A stretch of 9,984 nt of DNA from Chloroflexota bacterium (GTDB lineage: Bacteria > Chloroflexota > Chloroflexia > Thermomicrobiales > JADLAZ01), in the NCBI GenBank assembly GCA_020849725.1, contig JADLAZ010000061.1:1-9984 (forward strand). Direction: 5' to 3'. The notes under the pieces are model-generated. The model did no database searches, was not told where the DNA came from, and saw only the letters and a program-made list of their open reading frames with translations. Shown here in pieces: positions 5,194 to 9,984 of the stretch. Every line of letters begins with the position of its first letter. Position 1 is the stretch's first letter. A program made the translations under genes and the position numbers.

Positions 5194-6681
5194 ATGGGTA
5201 TCCAGACACCTACGTCGCGCGCGCTGCTTACCCGCCGGCAGGCGCTGCTGACCCTCGGTCTGGTCGGCGCTGGTGCGCTGGCCACCGCCTGCGGCGGCGG
5301 AGCGGCGCAGTTGCCGGCCACCAAGCCTCCCGCCGCTGCCGCGCCGACGACCGCTCCCGCCGCGCCAGCCGCCACGACCGCCGCCGGCCAGCCGACGGCC
5401 GCGGCCCCTGCCGCCAAGACCGGCGGCGCCGTCGTCCAGGTCTGGCAGCAGAAGCTATTCACCCAGGCCGCCAACGATCTGTCGAAGAAGCAGATCACCG
5501 ACTTTCTGGCCACGCAGAGCATGACCGCCGAGGTCAGTGACCTGCCGACCGACTACATCGCCAAGCTGATCCCGGCCATCGAGGCTGGCAGCGTGCCCGA
5601 CCTGGTCCAGACCAACCAGGATATCGCTCAGATCGCTGCCACCGGTGGCCTGCTCGACATGACCGAGCAGGTCAAGGAATTGATCACGCAGTACGGTCAG
5701 CCCTTCAAATTGATGGAGCGGCCGGCGCTGCTCGAGGGCAAGTGGATGGGCGTGCCCTGGTTCCACTATGCCGACGCCTGGTTCCTGCGCAAGGATATCC
5801 TCGGCGCCGCCGGCCTCAAGCCGGAGACCCTGCGGACCTTCGACCAACTGCGTGACGCCGCCCTCAAGACGAGCGCGCCCGATAAGCAATTGTGGGGCTG
5901 GGGACTGACGCTGAAGTCGAACACCGGCGACGGCGATATCCTCGCCCGCCTGCTGCTCGACACGCACGGCGCCACTATCTCCGACGAGACCGGCACGAAG
6001 GTCATCGTTGGCACGACCAATAAAGAGGCGGCCATCAAAGCGATCGAGTGGGCTTACGACACCTACACCAACAAGAAGTGGGAGGCCATGCTGCCGCCCG
6101 GCGTCATGGGCTGGACCGGCTCCAGCAACAACGAGAACTTCCTCGGCGGCAAGATCGTCATGACCCAGAACGCCTCGTCGGTCTACTGGGCAGCTAAGAA
6201 TCAGAACAGCCCCTATTTCAAGGACACTTTCGTCGGGCCACTGGCGAGCATGCCCGGCAAGGAACTGAGCGGCGGCTACCCGTACTACCACATCGTCTTC
6301 ACCAAGTCGAAGAACCGCGAGGTCGCCGTCAAGACCAGCAAGTTCATGTCGGAGGAGAAGCAGACGATCGATCGGACGAAGGTAGCCGAAGGCCAGTCGT
6401 GGCCGGCCTTCACCAAGGTGCTGGAGAGCCAGGCGATCAAGGACTTCGTCAAGTCCGATCCTGGCTACGAGCAACTGCTGAAGAACTCGACTCACGAGTC
6501 CGGCTGGCTGATCGGCTATCCTGGCCCGATGACACCAGCGGCGGCAGCCGTCTCGAACCAGTTCCTGCAGGCCAAGGCGTTCGAGTCGGTCATCGGCGGC
6601 CAGGTGAAGGCCGCTCAGGCCGTCGACGAGTTGCACAAGGCCGCGGTCGAGATCTACAAGAGCTTCGGCTTCAAGCAGTAG
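5194..6681 (+). CDS. ABC sugar-importer solute-binding lipoprotein (family 1, MalE-like)
   Basis: The product has 495 residues. ATG 5194 follows GGAGGAG with a six-base spacer. The N-terminus has twin arginines (TRRQALL, 14-15), a hydrophobic stretch and a lipobox ending LATAC, with Cys33 as the lipid-bearing residue, so export may be by the Tat route. Residues 34-76 are an Ala/Pro/Thr linker that would set the domain off the membrane. The rest fits extracellular solute-binding protein family 1, for example NENFLGGKIVMTQN and the aromatic-rich WMGVPWFHYADAWFLRKDIL, a pattern typical of sugar-binding proteins; the ligand is unknown. It is followed by two permease genes in the usual order, separated by a gap of 113 bases with strong hairpins, which commonly allow more binding protein than permease to be made. 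Confidence 0.93.
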   Translation: MGIQTPTSRALLTRRQALLTLGLVGAGALATACGGGAAQLPATKPPAAAAPTTAPAAPAATTAAGQPTAAAPAAKTGGAVVQVWQQKLFTQAANDLSKKQITDFLATQSMTAEVSDLPTDYIAKLIPAIEAGSVPDLVQTNQDIAQIAATGGLLDMTEQVKELITQYGQPFKLMERPALLEGKWMGVPWFHYADAWFLRKDILGAAGLKPETLRTFDQLRDAALKTSAPDKQLWGWGLTLKSNTGDGDILARLLLDTHGATISDETGTKVIVGTTNKEAAIKAIEWAYDTYTNKKWEAMLPPGVMGWTGSSNNENFLGGKIVMTQNASSVYWAAKNQNSPYFKDTFVGPLASMPGKELSGGYPYYHIVFTKSKNREVAVKTSKFMSEEKQTIDRTKVAEGQSWPAFTKVLESQAIKDFVKSDPGYEQLLKNSTHESGWLIGYPGPMTPAAAAVSNQFLQAKAFESVIGGQVKAAQAVDELHKAAVEIYKSFGFKQ

Positions 6682-6699
6682 CGACGCTCCTGCCCTCGC

Positions 6700-6771
6700 G
6701 CGCCGCACACGGCAGACCACCTGCCGTGCGCGGCGCTGGCCGTCCGAATCGCATCCAGCCACTACTGGATG
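6700..6771 (+). promoter_or_regulatory. Two tandem hairpins between binding-protein and permease genes
   Basis: The first hairpin pairs 6700-6715 with 6721-6736: 16 positions with one A-C mismatch (6707/6729) and the loop ACCAC. The second pairs CATCCAG (6752-6758) with CTGGATG (6765-6771) across six bases. Neither is followed by a T-run. In other binding-protein operons such hairpins protect the upstream message from 3' decay or partly stop transcription, raising binding protein over permease. The second ends 14 bases before the permease Shine-Dalgarno. Confidence 0.6.
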
Positions 6772-6794
6772 TGAGACTGAAACGTGGAGGCCCT

Positions 6795-7715
6795 ATGGCT
6801 ACGACCACGCGTCCGGCGTCGGTGACGGCCGCGGGGCGTTCGGGGTGGCGGCATTTCCTGGGGCGGGTTTTTCTCACCGGCTACACCTTCCTCCTGCCGG
6901 TGCTGATCTTCGTTCTCGGCCTCATCGCTTACCCGACCGTCTACGGCATCTACATCAGCATGACCAACAAGATTATTGGTCGACCGGAGATGTTCGTCGG
7001 CCTGGACAACTATATCGCCCTCTGGCAGGACCGCATTTTCCGCCAGGCCGTCACCACGACGCTCTACTATACTTTTCTCTCCGTCGTCACCAAGTTGCTG
7101 ATCGGCCTGGGGCTGGCGCTGCTGCTCAACCAGCGCATCGCCTTCCGCAACGTGCTGACCGGCATCATCCTGCTGCCCTGGGTCGCGCCGCCGGTGGTCG
7201 TGGCGTACATCTGGAACTGGCTGTACGAGCCGACGTTCGGCGCGCTCAACTACATCCTCGTCTACGTCCTCAATATCAACGGCGTGTTGTGGCTGGCCGA
7301 CCCGAATCTGGCCATGCCCAGCGTCATCGGCGCCACTGTCTGGCGCGGCTTTCCCTTCTTCACTGTCATGTTGCTCGCCGGGCTGAAGAGCATCCCGCCG
7401 GAGTTGTACGAGGCGGCTTCGGTCGATGGCGCCAATGTCTGGCAGCGCTTCCGTCATGTCACGCTGCCGGGGCTGGAGGGCGTCCTGTTCATTGTCGTGC
7501 TGCTGCAGACGATCTTCACCTTCAATGACTTCACCATCATCTACAACATGACCCAGGGCGGCCCAGCCGGCGTGACGCGGGTCTACTCCATCCTCACCTA
7601 CGAGGTCGCGTTCCGCAGCTTGCAACTGGGTAAGGGCGTGGCGATCTCACTGACGATGGCCCCGATCGTGATCGTGATCGTCGCGCTGCTCGCGCGCCGC
7701 ATGAGGAGGATCTGA
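6795..7715 (+). CDS. ABC sugar-importer permease, MalF/UgpA-type
   Basis: The product has 306 residues, a usual length for this subunit. ATG 6795 follows GGAGG (6786-6790) by four bases. About six membrane segments are visible, the first at about 27-55 and others near 85-111, 120-142, 175-200, 228-245 and 283-301. The cytoplasmic EAA loop that contacts the ATPase is at 205-227 (YEAASVDGANVWQRFRHVTLP), with the conserved EAA...G and LP. The RRMRRI end is basic, as expected for the inner face. It is paired with the MalG-type permease two bases downstream; the stop and next start are nearly joined, so the two are probably coupled in translation. Confidence 0.93.
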   Translation: MATTTRPASVTAAGRSGWRHFLGRVFLTGYTFLLPVLIFVLGLIAYPTVYGIYISMTNKIIGRPEMFVGLDNYIALWQDRIFRQAVTTTLYYTFLSVVTKLLIGLGLALLLNQRIAFRNVLTGIILLPWVAPPVVVAYIWNWLYEPTFGALNYILVYVLNINGVLWLADPNLAMPSVIGATVWRGFPFFTVMLLAGLKSIPPELYEAASVDGANVWQRFRHVTLPGLEGVLFIVVLLQTIFTFNDFTIIYNMTQGGPAGVTRVYSILTYEVAFRSLQLGKGVAISLTMAPIVIVIVALLARRMRRI

Positions 7716-7717
7716 CG

Positions 7718-8593
7718 ATGGCCAGCGCCACCCTTGCGCCCGGCACGGCGTCCAGTCGCATGGCCGGCAGCAATCGCTTCAGCCGCATCCTCCTCTGGAT
7801 AGTGATCGTGCTGGTGCTGCTGATCGTGCTGTTTCCCTTTTACTGGATGGCGATCACCTCGTTAAAGAGCTACGAGCAGATCCGCAGCCTGGTGACGCCG
7901 TTCATTCCCAACCCAGCCAGCATCGACGCTTACGTGCGGCTATTCACCGAGCGCGACTTCGGTCTCTGGTACTGGAACAGCCTGGTCGTCGCGGCCGTCG
8001 TCACGCCGCTGACGGTCGCCGTCAGCACGCTGGCCGCCTACGCGCTGGTGCGCCTGCGCTTTGCCGGCGCCGGCTTCTGGGCGACCGTGATCCTGATCAC
8101 CTACCTGATCCCAGGGTCGTTGCTGGTCATCCCGCTCTATCAAATCATCCGCAATCTGGGGTTGATCAACACGCTGGCCTCGCTGTGGGTCGTCTATCCA
8201 ACCTTCAGCATTCCCTTCGCCACCTGGCTGCTGATGGGCTACGTCCAATCGCTGCCGGTGGAGATCGACGAGGCGGCTCTGATCGACGGCGCTAACCGCC
8301 TGCAGACACTCTGGTACGTCATCCTGCCGATGATGGCGCCAGCGCTGCTGGCGGTGTTCCTGTTCACCTTCACCGGTGTCTGGAATGAGTACTTCTTCGC
8401 CTTCGTGCTGCTCTCCAGCCAGTCGAACCTGACGCTGCCGGTGGGCATGACGTTCATGGTCTTGAACGACATCTTCCAGTGGCCAGATATGATGGCGGCA
8501 GCAGTGCTGATCACCGTGCCGGTCGTCATCCCGTTCATCTACACCCAGCGCTACATGGTCGAGGGGTTGGCGGCCGGCAGCGTCAAGGGCTAG
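7718..8593 (+). CDS. ABC sugar-importer permease, MalG/UgpE-type
   Basis: The product has 291 residues. ATG 7718 is two bases after the previous stop, with GAGGAGGA inside the end of the upstream gene as ribosome-binding site. The N-terminal anchor (about 24-46) is followed by the MalG-type sequence FPFYWMAITSLK, five more likely helices, the EAA loop at about 185-206 (EAALIDGANRLQTLWYVILPMM), and the characteristic end QRYMVEGLAAGSVKG. With the first permease it forms the membrane channel. No ATP-binding subunit gene follows; a strong stem-loop begins six bases after the stop. Importers of this class often share a single MsmK/UgpC-type ATPase encoded elsewhere, which would explain the absence. 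Confidence 0.93.
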   Translation: MASATLAPGTASSRMAGSNRFSRILLWIVIVLVLLIVLFPFYWMAITSLKSYEQIRSLVTPFIPNPASIDAYVRLFTERDFGLWYWNSLVVAAVVTPLTVAVSTLAAYALVRLRFAGAGFWATVILITYLIPGSLLVIPLYQIIRNLGLINTLASLWVVYPTFSIPFATWLLMGYVQSLPVEIDEAALIDGANRLQTLWYVILPMMAPALLAVFLFTFTGVWNEYFFAFVLLSSQSNLTLPVGMTFMVLNDIFQWPDMMAAAVLITVPVVIPFIYTQRYMVEGLAAGSVKG

Positions 8594-8598
8594 TCCCA

Positions 8599-8659
8599 GC
8601 CGACACGGCCAGGGCGCTCCGGCGATCGTCGCCTCGCCATGCGCCCTGGCCGTGCCGGC
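8599..8659 (+). terminator. Long stem-loop ending the importer operon
   Basis: Positions 8599-8617 pair with 8641-8659 over 19 positions with one A-C mismatch (8603/8655). The 23-base loop holds a smaller stem, GGCGA (8621-8625) with TCGCC (8629-8633). It begins six bases after the permease stop and is very GC-rich, but lacks a T-run, so it may end transcription in a non-standard way or protect the 3' end. Confidence 0.6.
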
Positions 8660-8759
8660 GTGGTACACACGGGACTGACCCGGCATCAGTCTCGGGGCTG
8701 CAACAAAACTGCAATGAGCGCGCGCGCGCCTGTTACCGCGCTGTTGCCGGCGCCCCCCT

Positions 8760-8799
8760 ATGATGGTCGCAGCCGTTCTGGAGCGGCCGCGACCATCAT
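8760..8799. repeat. Strong hairpin in the gap before the DoxX gene
   Basis: The outer arms ATGATGGTCGC (8760-8770) and GCGACCATCAT (8789-8799) are perfect 11-base complements. An A-C mismatch (8771/8788) follows, then GCCG with CGGC and an 8-base loop. It sits about 100 bases past the importer stem-loop and 137 before the DoxX start. No T-run follows on either strand. It could be a second terminator, a small-RNA fold or a degenerate repeat copy. Confidence 0.5.
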
Positions 8800-8895
8800 C
8801 AGCCACCGAGCGGCGACAACGAGCGCAAGATCCGGCGATGCCGGGTCGTGGCCGGCGCGCACATCAGGCAGTTCACACTGGCGCTTGGTAGATTG

Positions 8896-8914
8896 TCGAC
8901 AGACAGACTGTCGA
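8896..8914. promoter_or_regulatory. Inverted repeat in the DoxX leader
   Basis: TCGACAG (8896-8902) and CTGTCGA (8908-8914) are perfect 7-base arms with a five-base spacer, ending eight bases before the Shine-Dalgarno. As DNA it could be a repressor site; as RNA a leader hairpin next to the ribosome-binding site. Confidence 0.45.
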
Positions 8915-8936
8915 GACGCGGATAAGGAGGTATCAC

Positions 8937-9746
8937 ATGGACAAGCCCATGACACGGCAGATCGGCGCCGCGATCATCGCCCTCGTCGGCGGGTATATGC
9001 TCTATCTCGCCGCGGACAACACCGCCAGCTTTACGCAGGCGTTCACGACTTTCTGGCTCGGCCTCGTCCTCTTCATCGTCCTGGCCTGGTTCCTGCTGCG
9101 CTTCTACCAGCCCGGCAGCGACGTGCCGAGCGGGGACGAGGTCAACATCCGCGAGTGGAAGTTCGTGCGCTTTCTGCGCTACGGCAAGGACGCCGCACCC
9201 TTCTATCTCGGCCTGCGGCTGTTCCTCGCCTATGAGTGGATCGAAGCCGGACTGCACAAGATCTTCAAGTACGATGCGCCTACCAACACAATCTACTGGG
9301 GAGTGTGGAACGAGGGCTGGCTGCTCACCGGCGCCGCGATCAAGGGCTACTGGGGGAACGCGGTGGCCGTCAACCCGCAGACTGGCGCCGGACCGATCAC
9401 CTATCCCGCCTACCGCGCTTTCATCCAGTACATGCTCGACAACAACTGGCACACCTGGTATGGCCCCCTCATCGCCTGGGGTGAGTTGTTCATCGGCCTG
9501 GGCTTCCTGTTCGGCGGGCTGATCGGCTTCGCGGCCTTTTTCGCGCTGCTGATGAACTTCGCCTTCCTCTACGCCGGCTCGACCAGCAGCAACCCCACCC
9601 TCGTCATCCTCCAGATGGTCCTGATCTTTGGCTGGCGCGCCGCCGGCTGGTGGGGTATCGACCGCTACTTGCTGCCGATGATCGGGACGCCGTGGGCGCC
9701 CGGCCACCCAACAGGGGAGGTGCGCCCCCAGATGGCCTCGGACTGA
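8937..9746 (+). CDS. DoxX-family integral membrane protein with extra N-terminal helices
   Basis: The product has 269 residues. ATG 8937 follows TAAGGAGGT, a near-perfect ribosome-binding site with a five-base spacer. Two helices (about 8-26 and 36-56) precede the DoxX core, which starts at LGLRLFLAYEWIEAGLHKIF (about 91-110). The core has further helices near 175-195, 196-214 and 219-236, and a long extracytoplasmic-type segment (about 113-172) with GYWG and PAYRAFIQYMLDNN. This long-loop form is common among uncharacterised DoxX proteins of Chloroflexota, Actinomycetota and Bacillota. The archaeal DoxD/DoxA pair is a thiosulfate:quinone oxidoreductase, but most DoxX relatives have no proven reaction and none is claimed here. 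It appears to be a single-gene unit, with stem-loops on both sides. Confidence 0.85.
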   Translation: MDKPMTRQIGAAIIALVGGYMLYLAADNTASFTQAFTTFWLGLVLFIVLAWFLLRFYQPGSDVPSGDEVNIREWKFVRFLRYGKDAAPFYLGLRLFLAYEWIEAGLHKIFKYDAPTNTIYWGVWNEGWLLTGAAIKGYWGNAVAVNPQTGAGPITYPAYRAFIQYMLDNNWHTWYGPLIAWGELFIGLGFLFGGLIGFAAFFALLMNFAFLYAGSTSSNPTLVILQMVLIFGWRAAGWWGIDRYLLPMIGTPWAPGHPTGEVRPQMASD

Positions 9747-9755
9747 GCCGGGTGT

Positions 9756-9833
9756 GCCTGGGAGCGCCGGCTCCGGGCAGGCTCGGCCGACAGTCGATCG
9801 GCCAAGGCCGCGGCGCGTGGCCGCGGCCTTGGC
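9756..9833 (+). terminator. Tandem hairpins after the DoxX gene
   Basis: Three stems follow the DoxX stop. The first starts 10 bases after it: GCCTGGGAGC (9756-9765) pairs with GCTCC (9770-9774) and CAGGC (9778-9782), with a GGG bulge. The second is GGCCGA (9785-9790) with TCGGCC (9798-9803). The third and strongest is a perfect 14-base stem, 9801-9814 with 9820-9833, and the loop GCGTG. The second and third share bases 9801-9803. The third is the likely terminator though it lacks a T-run. Confidence 0.6.
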
Positions 9834-9872
9834 GTGGGCGGCGCGCGTCTGGCTGTTGCGACCGCGGGCGGC

Positions 9873-9878
9873 TACAAT
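9873..9878 (+). promoter_or_regulatory. Candidate -10 element (TACAAT) for the right-edge gene
   Basis: TACAAT lies 48 bases before the GTG start at 9927. The only TTG-type -35 (TTGCGA, 9856-9861) is 11 bases away, too close for a standard promoter, so the -35 may be weak or the call wrong. Confidence 0.35.
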
Positions 9879-9926
9879 CGTCCAGGGCGCCAGTGACGGC
9901 GCGCACAGCCGCAGAGGAGGAACGCC

Positions 9927-9984
9927 GTGCCAATGGCCGAACGATCCGCCGAGGTGACCTGGGAAGGCAATCTGACGCAGGGCA
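9927..9984 (+). CDS. Probable OsmC/Ohr-family peroxiredoxin-like protein, 5' end only
   Basis: Nineteen codons are visible before the right edge. GTG 9927 is preferred because GGAGG (9916-9920) lies six bases upstream; an ATG at 9933 in the same frame has 12-base spacing. The visible sequence MAERSAEVTWEGNLTQG matches the N-terminal strand of OsmC proteins, which typically read xxWEGxLxxGxG. OsmC proteins reduce organic hydroperoxides with two cysteines, which would lie beyond the window. The call rests on this short stretch alone. Confidence 0.6.
   Translation, partial: MPMAERSAEVTWEGNLTQG

Larger units (their letters stand above)
8660..8936. other. Intergenic stretch before the DoxX gene, no credible gene
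   Basis: Together with the stem-loop before it, 343 bases between 8594 and 8936 hold no gene I can support. Open frames here on the plus strand have no ribosome-binding site and no recognisable product. The stretch contains two CTGCAA copies 11 bases apart near 8699-8715, the alternating run of six GC units at 8718-8729 that could favour left-handed DNA, the hairpin at 8760-8799 and the inverted repeat at 8896-8914. The DoxX promoter presumably lies here, but no clear -35/-10 pair was found. Confidence 0.6.

Noticed and set aside
5455..6762. A 435-codon minus-strand open frame opposite the binding-protein gene
   Set aside because: The plus-strand binding protein has a lipobox, family motifs and a good ribosome-binding site; the antisense frame is low-complexity and lacks all of these.
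8639..9235. Plus-strand open frame across the gap into the DoxX gene
   Set aside because: It has no ribosome-binding site, no recognisable domain, and overlaps the DoxX gene in another frame.
6762..9707. Long minus-strand open frames opposite the permease and DoxX genes
   Set aside because: They are Gln/Asp/Glu/Arg-rich antisense frames of hydrophobic membrane-protein genes, a usual artefact of GC-rich DNA.
1..9984. CRISPR array, tRNA, rRNA, insertion sequence or prophage
   Set aside because: No regularly spaced repeat array, cloverleaf, rRNA-like sequence, transposase or integrase motif was seen on either strand.

Overview
This 9,984-base window is high-GC, gene-dense DNA from what looks like a Chloroflexota-type or similar thermophilic terrestrial bacterium. 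That placement is an inference from three things: a lipoprotein-anchored sugar-binding protein with a long Ala/Pro/Thr linker, a DoxX protein of a form common in those lineages, and Gfo/Idh/MocA plus enolase-superfamily sugar-acid genes beside a MalEFG-type transporter. No rRNA, tRNA, CRISPR array or insertion sequence was seen. Every stop codon used is TGA or TAG.

Layout. Positions 1-467 (+) hold the 3' end of a carbon-nitrogen (nitrilase-superfamily) hydrolase. It converges on a two-gene minus-strand catabolic unit: a Gfo/Idh/MocA oxidoreductase (2863 to 1775) followed by a mannonate-dehydratase-like enolase-superfamily protein (1698 to 481). Upstream of that unit, also on the minus strand, is a Doc-type toxin-antitoxin pair. 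Its antitoxin (3659 to 3459) is intact, but its toxin (3459 to 3070) is broken by one in-frame TAG. A compact DExD-box RNA helicase with DECD in motif II (about 5016 to 3709) lies upstream of the pair, again on the minus strand.

A divergent region (5017-5193) rich in short palindromes separates the helicase from a plus-strand ABC importer operon: solute-binding lipoprotein (5194-6681) and two MalF/MalG-type permeases (6795-7715, 7718-8593). No ATPase gene is present, so the importer probably uses one encoded elsewhere. A 343-base gap with several hairpins leads to a five- or six-helix DoxX-family membrane protein (8937-9746), then tandem hairpins, then the start of a probable OsmC-family gene at the right edge.

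How it fits together. The importer probably brings in a sugar or sugar-acid derivative that the oxidoreductase and dehydratase process, with the hydrolase perhaps releasing an amide or nitrile-linked group; this link is inferred from proximity only. The DoxX and OsmC genes suggest a separate redox or oxidative-stress neighbourhood. I found no convincing new multi-gene system. The points most worth checking are the single-nonsense Doc pseudogene behind an intact antitoxin, the unusual active-site Gln in the dehydratase-like protein, the DECD helicase with no clear start codon, and the set of intergenic palindromes around the importer operon.
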